DNA of 64,000 nucleotides from Arcobacteraceae bacterium (GTDB taxonomy: Bacteria; Campylobacterota; Campylobacteria; Campylobacterales; Arcobacteraceae). Positions within the stretch are counted from its first letter, which is position 1. Each line of letters starts with the position of its first letter. The position numbers were made by a program, and so were the translations under genes. Under the pieces are notes generated by a model, which saw nothing but the letters and a program-made list of their open reading frames with translations, had not been told where the DNA came from and searched no databases. The DNA lies in the NCBI GenBank assembly GCA_028687375.1, contig JAQUAG010000006.1:1-64000 (forward strand), read 5' to 3'. Below, one piece after another: positions 53,956-63,368 of the stretch.

Positions 53956-54751
53956 TTGTTTTATCCTTTGTTTGTTGTTGTGATGCTATTATTTTTAAAC
54001 CTTCTAAATTACCATATTGTGAATCTGATAGTACCATTTTTAGCTCTCCTCTTAGTTTATAAAAAGAACTTTTTTTATACTCTTCTTGTAAAAAATCCAA
54101 AAGCCAAATATTATTTGAAATAACACTACCCCCTAACACATACACTTCGCAATTCAATAGATTCAATACTGTAAAAAATGAATGAACCAATCCATCCAAA
54201 AAAATTTGTTTCGTTTGTGCGTCAATTTCGTTAAGTCTTAAACCCCTTAAAGCTTTACCACTTGTACTAAGTTCCAAGCAATCATCTCTACCACATTGGC
54301 AAAGATGATTTGTTTTTCTAAAAGGGATATGTCCTATCTCACCAGCAAAGTTGTCTTTTCCGTATAATACTTTATCCCCTATAACTATTCCACATCCAAA
54401 GCCTGTACCTATATACAAAACTATCATCGAATTTATATCTTGAAATTTTGAATATTCATATATGGTTGCTGCGTTTAAGTCATTTTCTACGATAACATTG
54501 ATCTCATATTTATCTTCGATAAACCTTTTTATGTATAACTCTTTTAGGTCTATATTAGGTGCATTTAATATGACTCCATCTCTTACTTGCCCTGCAAATG
54601 AGATAGCTATATTTTTAATCCCTTTTTTTAAACTTATCTGCTCTTCTAAGAATGTAACTAAATCAACTTTAGCACTTTCTAAAACAATAATCTCTTCGTT
54701 ATCAAAAGAGTATTTAAAGTTCGTTCCACCAAAATCTATATATAAATTCAT
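53942..54751 (-). CDS. ROK-family sugar kinase, probable glucokinase
   Basis: A 269-residue kinase. Hallmarks: LYIDFGGTNFKYS (ATP loop), AISFAGQV, the active-site Asp in VENDLNAATIYEYS, GTGFGCGIV and the zinc motif CQCGRDDCLE after GEIGHIPF. It should phosphorylate glucose released from glucan breakdown. It starts within the end of glgA (ATGA overlap) and is co-translated with it. Confidence 0.88.
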   Translation of the reverse strand: MNLYIDFGGTNFKYSFDNEEIIVLESAKVDLVTFLEEQISLKKGIKNIAISFAGQVRDGVILNAPNIDLKELYIKRFIEDKYEINVIVENDLNAATIYEYSKFQDINSMIVLYIGTGFGCGIVIGDKVLYGKDNFAGEIGHIPFRKTNHLCQCGRDDCLELSTSGKALRGLRLNEIDAQTKQIFLDGLVHSFFTVLNLLNCEVYVLGGSVISNNIWLLDFLQEEYKKSSFYKLRGELKMVLSDSQYGNLEGLKIIASQQQTKDKTNGKI

Positions 54752-56166
54752 CTATACAACTTTAGATACTCTTTTGAAGAATTTTTCCATGAATTATCAA
54801 CATTCATATTGTGTTTTGCTAACTTTACAAATCGACTTTTATTTGCATATAAAGAGATAGCTTTCGTTATGGCGTACATATACCAAAAGATTGTATGTTC
54901 TTTGTAAACCACACCTATTCCCACTTTTTTAGAGTAATCATCTGTATGTGTAAAATCAATCACACTATCTTTTAATCCACCAGTATATGCAACAATTGGC
55001 AATGCTCCATATCTCATAGTTATCATCTGATTTAAGCCACAAGGCTCAAATTTTGAAGGCATTAATAAAAAGTCACAAGAAGCATAAAGTCTTCTGCTAT
55101 AAGCTTCATCAAACCCAACTGTGATATGGATATTGCTATATTTTCCCGCTAGATTTTCAAAAATGTGATTGTAGTACTTCTCTCCACTTCCTAAGATAAC
55201 AAAATTTATATCTAAATCTTTTAAAAGGTGTAAACTCTCGATGATTAGGTTAACCCCTTTTTGCTCAGTAAATCGTCCTATAAAAACAAATAGAGGCTTT
55301 TCAGCTCCTTCCAAACCTAACTCTTTTAAAAGTTTGACTTTATTTTTAGCTTTTAATTCATAACTTTTTGCATCATAATTTTGTGTGATATATGTATCAT
55401 TTTGTGGATCAAAAACATCATATCCAAGACCATTTAAAATCCCTTCAAGCTTATAGTTATTTACCACAAGTGTATCTTCTAAAGTATGTCCAAAAGCAGT
55501 TGTTTGTATCTCTTTTGCATAGCTTGGACTTACTGTTGTCACTTTATCACTATAAAAGATTCCAGCTTTTAAAAAATTTACACTATCAAAATATTCCAAT
55601 CTATCATTTTTAAAACATTCATTCCAGCTAAGTTCAAGTTCACTTACTGTTGTTTTGTCAAATATCCCTTGATAGGCTATATTATGGATAGTAAAAATAA
55701 TCTTTTGTGTTAAAAAGTATTTTGTTTTTGCCAAAAGTGCTACAAGTGCTGTTTGCCAATCGTTGATATGAATAGCATCACAATTAAGCTTTAGCTGTAA
55801 CATTGTTTCAATAATAGCATATGAGAAAAGCCCAAATCTTAAAGCATTATCTCCAAAATCTCCAAAGCTATCATGATACATACCATCTCTATCACAAAGA
55901 ATGGGGTTGTATAAAAAGAGTTCAAATTTATTATCTTTTTTAGAAAAAACATCAATTTGATGTCTAACCCCACCAAGCCAAATATCAAAACTTGTCCCTT
56001 GGTACTCTATACTATATTTGTCTCTATTTACTATTTTATACAATGGCATTATTGTATAAACAGTAGCTTTTGTTCTTAAATCTTCTGGTAAACTATAAGC
56101 AACATCGGCTAAACCACCACTTTTTGCATAGGGAAAGATTTCACTTGAAGCAAATAAAACGTTCAT
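54748..56166 (-). CDS. glgA: Glycogen synthase (GT5)
   Basis: A 472-residue glucosyltransferase that elongates alpha-1,4-glucan from ADP- or UDP-glucose. Hallmarks: NVLFASSEIFPYAKSGGLAD at the N-terminus, IHINDWQTALVALLAK, FIGRFTEQKG and SKFEPCGLNQMITMRYG. Start at the second Met is preferred because AAGGAG is six bases before it. It is followed by the ROK kinase (overlap) and preceded by the GH57-GalT fusion gene. The N-terminal K-x-G-G-L is intact. Confidence 0.95.
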   Translation of the reverse strand: MNVLFASSEIFPYAKSGGLADVAYSLPEDLRTKATVYTIMPLYKIVNRDKYSIEYQGTSFDIWLGGVRHQIDVFSKKDNKFELFLYNPILCDRDGMYHDSFGDFGDNALRFGLFSYAIIETMLQLKLNCDAIHINDWQTALVALLAKTKYFLTQKIIFTIHNIAYQGIFDKTTVSELELSWNECFKNDRLEYFDSVNFLKAGIFYSDKVTTVSPSYAKEIQTTAFGHTLEDTLVVNNYKLEGILNGLGYDVFDPQNDTYITQNYDAKSYELKAKNKVKLLKELGLEGAEKPLFVFIGRFTEQKGVNLIIESLHLLKDLDINFVILGSGEKYYNHIFENLAGKYSNIHITVGFDEAYSRRLYASCDFLLMPSKFEPCGLNQMITMRYGALPIVAYTGGLKDSVIDFTHTDDYSKKVGIGVVYKEHTIFWYMYAITKAISLYANKSRFVKLAKHNMNVDNSWKNSSKEYLKLYR

Positions 56167-56194
56167 CATATTCTCCTTAATTTTTGGTACAAGT

Positions 56195-58813
56195 CTAAAG
56201 GTTCCGTAGTTTATTAGCTACATCACTTGGTAACACACTATTTAAAAATATCCCACTATCAAGCTCAAACCCAGCGATACCATTGAGCCTTGGGTAGATA
56301 TTGATACAAAACCTAAAATATTCTTGCGAATCTTTTGAATAATTTTCATAGGGATGATTTTTAAAAATCATATTAAATGAAAACTCCCCTAAACTCTCTT
56401 TATATTTTGTAAAAATAAGTTTTAAAGATTGTCCTAGATGCACCATTGTAGTATCATCAAATTCCATAATGGTTGCAATCTTCTCTTTTGCTACAATTTT
56501 AACTTCATATGGAAATTTCGAAGCATAAGGGGCGTAACATACAAATGATTCATTCTCAAAAATAAAATTTTTTTCATATTTTTTCTCTTCATAGACCAAA
56601 TCATCAAGCAATCCCCTCTTAAATTGATGATAGTACTCTTTTTTATAGTTTATCTCCTCTTCTATATCACTTGGTACAAAAGGGATCGCTATAAGTTGAG
56701 AATGGTCATGAGATTGTGATGCACCAGCAAGTGAGCCAGAATTTTTAAACAAACTTACATATTTCAATCTTGTATCATTTTGTAAACTTTTTATCCTATT
56801 TTGGCAAATAGTTAAATAATCAACGAACTCATTTAAATCATAATCAAACATTGTTTTTTTATGATTTGGTGTTTCTATTATAACCTCGTGAGCTCCAAAA
56901 CCATTAAAAACATCAAAATAATCATCTTTTCTCCCTATAGATTCTGTATCAATAGATAATACATTGTATAAATTTGGAACAACTCTTGTTTTCCAAGAGC
57001 TACTGTCCCCTATTCTTTCTATCTCAGTTGGAGTTAAATATTCATTTCCAACATCAAAGGGACAAATGTTTCCCTCAATATTGTTATCAGATTTATTAAG
57101 AAAATTATTTGGTCTTTTTGCTCTATTTGGAGAAAATAAAACCCATTTTTTAGTTAATTTACAATATCTAAACTGTGAATTTTCATCATTTTGAGAAGTT
57201 GTTTTATGCATAGCACTATTGTTTGAACTTGAAAATTCATTTTCAAAAACAATCGGTTGGATAATGTTTTGAGGAATATCTTTACCCATAAGTGTATAAA
57301 TATTCGCTAAATGAAGTCTAAATAAATTATCAAAACTTCTTTTTTGAAGTGTAAAATGGTCATCATCATACCACCAAAACCAATCACTTCCAAGTGCTAT
57401 CATAAACTCATTTTTTATTGCACTTTGTTTAAAAGTAAGCAAATCTACACTATGTTGTATATAATCTTTTTTTGTTTGGCACAATAATTCCCAAGCTTTA
57501 TTCTTTTGCTTTTTTCCTATCCAAATATCAAAATTTCCATCTATCCAACTCCCAGAGGCTATATGTTTTATATCATTTACAGGAAAATTTAAACTTTCAA
57601 ATTCACTAGGGAGAATCGTTTGTATAAAATTTGCATTGTTTTGAAGTTCACCATATAAAGTTTCAAAAAATTCCAAACCATTATTTGTATAAAACTCCCA
57701 AGCATTTTCACCATCTAAAATAACACTTACTATCGAGTTTGAAGCTTTTTCAAGACTAATCTTTTTAAGTCTTAAAATAAAATCTTTTACAGCATCTTTT
57801 GGATTTTGTTTTGAATATTCAAAACCAATCAAATCACTTAAAACTTTATCTCTAAAAAATAAAGTTATATTATTTTGTATATCTTTATAATTCTCATACA
57901 ATATACTTTTATCTGTATTATCAATAGATTTATAAAGTATCTCTTCATCTGTTCCTATCCATGATATTTTATTTTGACTAAAAAGCTCTAACGCTTTGAG
58001 ACTTACAGAACCTTCAGCTGGCCAAAAACCTTTTGGATAGAAACCAAAAGCGTCATAAAAATAAGAGATTGCATCTTCTACTTGAGAAGTGATACAATCT
58101 ATAAAATCACAATCAATATTTGGTAAAGTTGTATATGGATTTGCCTCTTTTGCACTATTTATATCTAAAAGCAAAGGGGCAATTGGGTGATAGAATGGTG
58201 TTGTAGAGAGTTCAATTTTCCCTTCAAGTGCTAATTCTTTATAAAATTCTATAATTTTTCCACAAAACAAAATAAGCTCATTGATTAAATCATTTTTTTG
58301 CTTATGGGAAAAATTAGCACCTTGATAAAGTAAACTTTTTATAAGATTATTATTTGTTTTTAAATAATTACCACACCAAGAGAGTAAAAATAAAACTTCT
58401 GCATCTACAATCTCTTCACAACTAAATTCTTTTAAACTCTTGTGAGCTTTGAGATATTTCACATAAAGTTCATTGTATCGCCAAAGTGGTTGTATGAGAT
58501 TTGCCTCATTAGATAAAAAAAGATATTCTTCTAGTTTTTCAATATCTTTTGAAGTGAGTAACTCTACATCTTCTTTGACTACCTCTAGCAATTCATCATT
58601 CGCTGTTCCATTACTATATTTTTTAATTTGAACTAACAATGATGGTACAAGGTTAAATGTCGCCTTAATGCCATCATATCGACTTACAATATATGGCATA
58701 TCGTAGTAATCTTTTATAGCATGTAAAAATACCCAAGGCATTTTTGTTTTTTTTGCTATATCATCCCCATAATAAGGTTGATGCATATGCCAAACAAAAT
58801 TGAGATAAATCAT
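56195..58813 (-). CDS. Fusion of GH57 amylase-like and GalT-like domains
   Basis: An 872-residue two-part protein. The N-terminal part (about 1-510) is a GH57 enzyme: FVWHMHQPYYGD, nucleophile Glu in GFWPAEGSVS and acid in VILDGENAWEFY. The C-terminal part (about 550-872) is a galactose-1-phosphate uridylyltransferase-like domain: WVLFSPNRAKRPNNF, RVVPNLYN and the active-site HDHSQ near residue 703. The usual zinc cysteine pair CPFC is CPFD here. It could degrade glucan and handle the hexose-1-phosphate or nucleotide sugar. The separate GH57 and GalT functions joined in one chain are uncommon. Confidence 0.9.
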   Translation of the reverse strand: MIYLNFVWHMHQPYYGDDIAKKTKMPWVFLHAIKDYYDMPYIVSRYDGIKATFNLVPSLLVQIKKYSNGTANDELLEVVKEDVELLTSKDIEKLEEYLFLSNEANLIQPLWRYNELYVKYLKAHKSLKEFSCEEIVDAEVLFLLSWCGNYLKTNNNLIKSLLYQGANFSHKQKNDLINELILFCGKIIEFYKELALEGKIELSTTPFYHPIAPLLLDINSAKEANPYTTLPNIDCDFIDCITSQVEDAISYFYDAFGFYPKGFWPAEGSVSLKALELFSQNKISWIGTDEEILYKSIDNTDKSILYENYKDIQNNITLFFRDKVLSDLIGFEYSKQNPKDAVKDFILRLKKISLEKASNSIVSVILDGENAWEFYTNNGLEFFETLYGELQNNANFIQTILPSEFESLNFPVNDIKHIASGSWIDGNFDIWIGKKQKNKAWELLCQTKKDYIQHSVDLLTFKQSAIKNEFMIALGSDWFWWYDDDHFTLQKRSFDNLFRLHLANIYTLMGKDIPQNIIQPIVFENEFSSSNNSAMHKTTSQNDENSQFRYCKLTKKWVLFSPNRAKRPNNFLNKSDNNIEGNICPFDVGNEYLTPTEIERIGDSSSWKTRVVPNLYNVLSIDTESIGRKDDYFDVFNGFGAHEVIIETPNHKKTMFDYDLNEFVDYLTICQNRIKSLQNDTRLKYVSLFKNSGSLAGASQSHDHSQLIAIPFVPSDIEEEINYKKEYYHQFKRGLLDDLVYEEKKYEKNFIFENESFVCYAPYASKFPYEVKIVAKEKIATIMEFDDTTMVHLGQSLKLIFTKYKESLGEFSFNMIFKNHPYENYSKDSQEYFRFCINIYPRLNGIAGFELDSGIFLNSVLPSDVANKLRNL

Positions 58814-58814
58814 A

Positions 58815-61307
58815 TTATTCTTTTATCCAAGCATCTATTTTTCTTTTGTATTCGTCAAATATTTTATTTGCATTTTCATGGTTTTTTGCTTGAATATAGA
58901 TATTTAAAAACTCTTGATGTTGATCTGGAATCATCAAAATCCACTCTTTTTCATCAAGCCAAATTTTCACACCATCAAGATGCGATGATTTTTTATTTGC
59001 ACCATCTTCAAGGAATTTTCTCATCATCTTCCCTTTGTACTCACTAGGACACGCTACATTTTCACCTCTATATGCAAAATCTGGTATCTCTTTGATAATC
59101 TCACTTAATTTTTTTTCGCTTAACAATAAACACTCTAAAAATTTAAAACTAGAGAAAACAGCGTCAGTACTAAGTCCAAATTCACTAAATGCAAAATGAC
59201 CATCTGTATTTGCTACCAAATCATACTCTGCAAGTTGTTTTGCTTTAAACCCACCAAATTTTCCTTTTATTATCTCTAAATTTGCATATTCAATAAAGTC
59301 AGGCATCCACGCTGGAAGGAAGATTTTTTTAATATCATGGCAACTATTATTTAAAATATGGAGTAATACAAGAAGTAAAATATAATCTTTAACCAAATTT
59401 CCCTCATCATCAATCACTTGAAATTTTTGTCCATTTGGATAAATTAAAATTCCACAATCCAATTCTAAAGATTTAACAATTTTCCCAACTTCTTTTTGTG
59501 ATTTTTTGATGATTGATGGGAGTTTTTGAAGTTGTTTATCATCTTCATAAGCATTGAGCATAATCGACTCAATCCCCAAATCATTAACAATTTTCGGATA
59601 AATTTTTGAAGTGGAACCAAACATCAAATCGGCTGCTATCTTTAACTCTTTATTTTTAAAAGAAGTTTTATTTGTTTTCTCTTTGATTGCCTCAATATAA
59701 ATATCAATAGCTTCTGTATCTTCAAAAATTTCCCCTATTTCATTAAATCTTACTCGTCTAAAGTTTTCTCTAAAAAATATTCTTTCTATATTTTTTGCTA
59801 AATTTGTATCGATAAGTAAAGCTTCATTTGTATAAAAAATAATTTCTGTTTCCTCTTGATTTCGAACAGATTGTCTTATGTGAACTCCTGCAACTACATC
59901 ATCTTTGTTTGCTAGATTATACCTCATCACTACAGATGGAACACTAAAAATATCTACAACATTGATACCACTTGAAAGCATCCCACTTAAAAATGATCGT
60001 TTTAACATTCGTGAACTTTTATGATAATCACGAGAAAGATACATTTTACTTCCAGCAGGTAAAATTGAACCAAAGGATTCAGCAAGTTTTACAGCTAATT
60101 CACAAGAAAGTTCAATATTTACTCGTCCTACAACTGTTCCTGATTCAAAAATAGAAGCTTTATATTTATCTCCCCAGATAACATTATTACTAATAACAGC
60201 ATCCTCTTCAATAGTCTTATTTGGCCAAACCATAACATCTTTTAAAAATACGACACCTTTATCAATAGTGCATCTTTCAGCTATTATCACACCCTCTTTT
60301 GCTTTTACTTTTTTTTCTACCTTACAATCATTGCATAAAATTGCATTATTGATTTTTGATTTTTCACCAATATTATTTCTATCCCAAATAATTGTATTTT
60401 CTAACTTTACACCCTCTTCAAGAAAACAATTTTCACCAATAGCAACATTTGAAAGTTCGCCATTTGATTTAATATGAGTATCCTTTCCAACTACAACTAT
60501 CCCTTTTACATTGACACTTGGAGCTATTGTTGCCCCTTTTTCTAGATACACTACTCCATCTTCATAATTTATTTTATCCCCTTTGATAGGTAAGGTAATC
60601 GTCCCATTAAAAATATCTTGATATACCTCTCTATAACTTTCAGGATTTCCAACATCTCTCCAATATCCCTCAATCATACATCCCCAAAGAGTTACATCAT
60701 CTTTCATAAGCGTTGGAAATAAATCTTTTGCAAAGTCAAAATTTTCACCATCTGGAATATAATCCATAATTTCAGGTTCAATAATATAGATACCTGTATT
60801 AATAGTATCACTAAACACCTCTCCCCAACTTGGTTTTTCAAGAAATTTTTGAATTTTTCCATCATCTGAAGCGATAACAACACCAAACTGCAAAGGATTT
60901 TCAACAGGTGTAAGGGCAATTGTAAGTTTTGATTTTTTCTCTTCGTGAAATTTATAGATTGTTTTAAAATTAAAATCGGTTACTAAATCACCACTTACAA
61001 TGATAAAAGTTTCATCTAAAAAATCTCTAGCAAATCCAACAGCACCTGCTGTTCCATAATCATCATCTGGTAAAACATAAGAGATATTCACCCCAAAATC
61101 TTTTCCATCTTTAAAATAATCTTTTATAACATCTGGCATAAAATAAAGTAAAATAGCGATATCTTTCACCCCTAAATCATCTCTTAACTTGATAATTATA
61201 TGTTCCATCATTGGTCTATTTAAAATTGGTAACATTGGTTTTGGTATGCTATTTGTGAGAGGTTGTATCCTTGTTCCAAATCCGCCTGCTAATACTATTG
61301 CTTTCAT
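58815..61307 (-). CDS. Sugar-phosphate nucleotidyltransferase fused to degenerate phosphomannomutase
   Basis: An 830-residue protein. The N-terminal nucleotidyltransferase domain (1-230) has the LAGGFGTRIQPLT loop, KPMLPILNRP and VSGDLVTDF. A left-handed beta-helix follows (about 250-385). The C-terminal PMM-like domain (about 390-830) lacks the phosphoserine loop (SRDYHKSSRMLK at 425-436 where T-A-S-H-N-P is expected) and the D-G-D-x-D-R metal loop (YPNGQK at 623-628). It may supply the GlgC-like ADP-glucose or GDP-mannose step here. AGGA precedes the ATG. Confidence 0.88.
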   Translation of the reverse strand: MKAIVLAGGFGTRIQPLTNSIPKPMLPILNRPMMEHIIIKLRDDLGVKDIAILLYFMPDVIKDYFKDGKDFGVNISYVLPDDDYGTAGAVGFARDFLDETFIIVSGDLVTDFNFKTIYKFHEEKKSKLTIALTPVENPLQFGVVIASDDGKIQKFLEKPSWGEVFSDTINTGIYIIEPEIMDYIPDGENFDFAKDLFPTLMKDDVTLWGCMIEGYWRDVGNPESYREVYQDIFNGTITLPIKGDKINYEDGVVYLEKGATIAPSVNVKGIVVVGKDTHIKSNGELSNVAIGENCFLEEGVKLENTIIWDRNNIGEKSKINNAILCNDCKVEKKVKAKEGVIIAERCTIDKGVVFLKDVMVWPNKTIEEDAVISNNVIWGDKYKASIFESGTVVGRVNIELSCELAVKLAESFGSILPAGSKMYLSRDYHKSSRMLKRSFLSGMLSSGINVVDIFSVPSVVMRYNLANKDDVVAGVHIRQSVRNQEETEIIFYTNEALLIDTNLAKNIERIFFRENFRRVRFNEIGEIFEDTEAIDIYIEAIKEKTNKTSFKNKELKIAADLMFGSTSKIYPKIVNDLGIESIMLNAYEDDKQLQKLPSIIKKSQKEVGKIVKSLELDCGILIYPNGQKFQVIDDEGNLVKDYILLLVLLHILNNSCHDIKKIFLPAWMPDFIEYANLEIIKGKFGGFKAKQLAEYDLVANTDGHFAFSEFGLSTDAVFSSFKFLECLLLSEKKLSEIIKEIPDFAYRGENVACPSEYKGKMMRKFLEDGANKKSSHLDGVKIWLDEKEWILMIPDQHQEFLNIYIQAKNHENANKIFDEYKRKIDAWIKE

Positions 61308-61390
61308 GTTTTTCCTTTTTTTATATGATTACTATTAAAATTATGACACCATTTCTCTTGATGTTTACTTGTAATTTTTAGTGTAACTTA

Positions 61391-61428
61391 ATTGTAATTC
61401 AATTGAATATATCATATTGTAATACAAT
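61391..61428. promoter_or_regulatory. Paired 13-bp operator-like palindromes between divergent glucan genes
   Basis: ATTGTAATTCAAT (61391-61403) and ATTGTAATACAAT (61416-61428) lie 25 bases apart, centre to centre. The second is a perfect 5+3+5 palindrome and the first has one mismatch. They sit in the 159-base gap between the nucleotidyltransferase gene and the plus-strand GH57 gene, and a TAGAAT -10-like box follows at 61434. A repressor or activator could use the pair to control both directions. Confidence 0.45.
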
Positions 61429-61466
61429 TACAGTAGAATTACCAAAACCGATATTAGGAAAATAAA

Positions 61467-63368
61467 ATGAATAATACAAAGCTACTTTTTGGTATCCATT
61501 GCCATCAACCAATTGATAATTTTGACCATGTTGTTTATGATGCTATTGCAAAATCATACAAACCATTTTTTCAAACTTTGCAAAATTTTCCTAGCTTTAA
61601 ATGTTCAGTCCATTTTAGTGGATGGCTTTTAGAATTTATACAAAAAAATGATTCTGAACTCTTTTCTCTTATTCAAAAGCTTTCAGTCCAAATTGAATTT
61701 TTTAGTGGTGGTTTTTATGAACCTATCTTAGCTTCAATCCCTTCAAAAGATAGAATAGCTCAAATACAAAAGCTTAATATTTTCATAGAAACATACTTCA
61801 ATCAAACCCCAAAAGGACTTTGGCTCACTGAAAGAGTTTGGGATGATTCAATTATTGGTGATTTAAAAAAATGTGGCATAGAATATGTAATAGTTGATGA
61901 TTATCATCTCCTTTCAAATGGAACTACACAAAATCTACAAGGGTACTATCTCACAGAAAATAATGGTGAAACAATCGCCCTATTTCCAATAAGTAAAGAT
62001 TTACGATATACCATTCCATTTTCTTCAACAGCTCAAATCGAAGAGAAACTTGAATCATTTAGCAGTAAAGATGGCTCAAATGGTGCGATAATATTCGACG
62101 ATGGGGAAAAATTTGGAATATGGCCAAAAACTTATGAGTTGTGCTATGAACATGGTTGGCTTAAAGATTTTTTTGCATTAGATGTTACAAATGGAACTAT
62201 CGAGTCACAAACTTATAAAGAGTTTTTTGAATCAAACAAACCCCTTGGTTTAATCTACCTAAAAACAGTTTCCTATGAAGAGATGGGACATTGGTCAAAT
62301 CTTGATAGAAGCTATCACTATAGTCAAAGTGGTATTTGGAAAAACTTTTTTATCAAATATCAAGAGAGTAATTGGATACATAAAAGAGTTTTAGAACTTT
62401 CAAAGAATCAAACAGATGATGAACTTTATCTTGATTGTTTATACAAAGCACAATGTAATGATGTACTTTGGCACGGTGTCTTTGGAGGAATTTATCTTCC
62501 AAATCTAAGAGACAATGCCTATAAATATATCATAGAGTGTGAAAAGATGCAACCTTTAGAAGCTTTGAGCATTTACGATATCGATTTTGATGGATATCTT
62601 GAGTATAAACTTTCAAGTAACGATTTACTAGCTATTGTTAAACCAAATCTAGGTGCAAGTATAGTTGAACTTGATATAAAAGCTAAAAACTTCAATCTTT
62701 TAAATACCCTCACAAGAAGAGAAGAGGAGTATCACAAAAATATCAAAAAAGAGGCAAAGCTAGAAAACAATGAAATAGCTACAATTCACGATAATGTTCT
62801 TACAATGGATGAAAATATCCAAATCCATCAAGATAGCTATCTGAAAAAATCTTCGATGAACTCTATTTGTGATGATTCATCTCTTTTTACTCAATTTATC
62901 AATTTGAGTGATGCTATATTTACACCAATAAAAGAAAATGAATCTACCTTCACACATACTTTTAATATGATGGGTAAAGAGGGAAATATCCAAAAAGAAT
63001 ATTCTTTAAAAAATAATACTTTAGAAACAAATATCATTTTAGAAACGCAAGAAAAAAGAAAAATGAAATTTGTAGATGAGTGGAATTTACATTTTGCAAT
63101 TTATAATATTTTAGAGATAAATGGAAAACTTTTAGAAGATAACCTAACTATCACTTCAAATAAATTAGAGATATTTGACCCATATCTTAGCTCTAAAATC
63201 ATATTTGATTTAACAAGTGAAACTGAAATTTTTATATCTAAAGATTTTACAGTAAGCCAAAGTGAATCTGGACTTGACTTAACAGTTCAACATCTTTCTC
63301 TCCAATTTGTAACCAACTTTAGTAATACTCTTGAGTACAAAATAACATTTAAAATCAAAGAGGTATGA
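61467..63368 (+). CDS. GH57 4-alpha-glucanotransferase/alpha-amylase
   Basis: A 633-residue GH57 enzyme of the Thermococcus litoralis 4-alpha-glucanotransferase type. Catalytic motifs fit: the nucleophile Glu122 in WLTERVWD and the acid Asp212 in FDDGEKFGIWP, close to the E123/D214 pair of the archaeal enzyme. The C-terminal beta domains (about 370-633) match the DUF1925/1926 part. It would transfer or hydrolyse alpha-1,4 chains. It is divergent from the other glucan genes and overlaps the NADH-dehydrogenase start by one base. Confidence 0.92.
   Translation: MNNTKLLFGIHCHQPIDNFDHVVYDAIAKSYKPFFQTLQNFPSFKCSVHFSGWLLEFIQKNDSELFSLIQKLSVQIEFFSGGFYEPILASIPSKDRIAQIQKLNIFIETYFNQTPKGLWLTERVWDDSIIGDLKKCGIEYVIVDDYHLLSNGTTQNLQGYYLTENNGETIALFPISKDLRYTIPFSSTAQIEEKLESFSSKDGSNGAIIFDDGEKFGIWPKTYELCYEHGWLKDFFALDVTNGTIESQTYKEFFESNKPLGLIYLKTVSYEEMGHWSNLDRSYHYSQSGIWKNFFIKYQESNWIHKRVLELSKNQTDDELYLDCLYKAQCNDVLWHGVFGGIYLPNLRDNAYKYIIECEKMQPLEALSIYDIDFDGYLEYKLSSNDLLAIVKPNLGASIVELDIKAKNFNLLNTLTRREEEYHKNIKKEAKLENNEIATIHDNVLTMDENIQIHQDSYLKKSSMNSICDDSSLFTQFINLSDAIFTPIKENESTFTHTFNMMGKEGNIQKEYSLKNNTLETNIILETQEKRKMKFVDEWNLHFAIYNILEINGKLLEDNLTITSNKLEIFDPYLSSKIIFDLTSETEIFISKDFTVSQSESGLDLTVQHLSLQFVTNFSNTLEYKITFKIKEV

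Noticed and set aside
56195-58813. Sequencing error joining two genes
   Set aside because: The reading is continuous over the linker with no stop or start near the junction and codon use stays even; kept as a real fusion, with the doubt noted in the finding.
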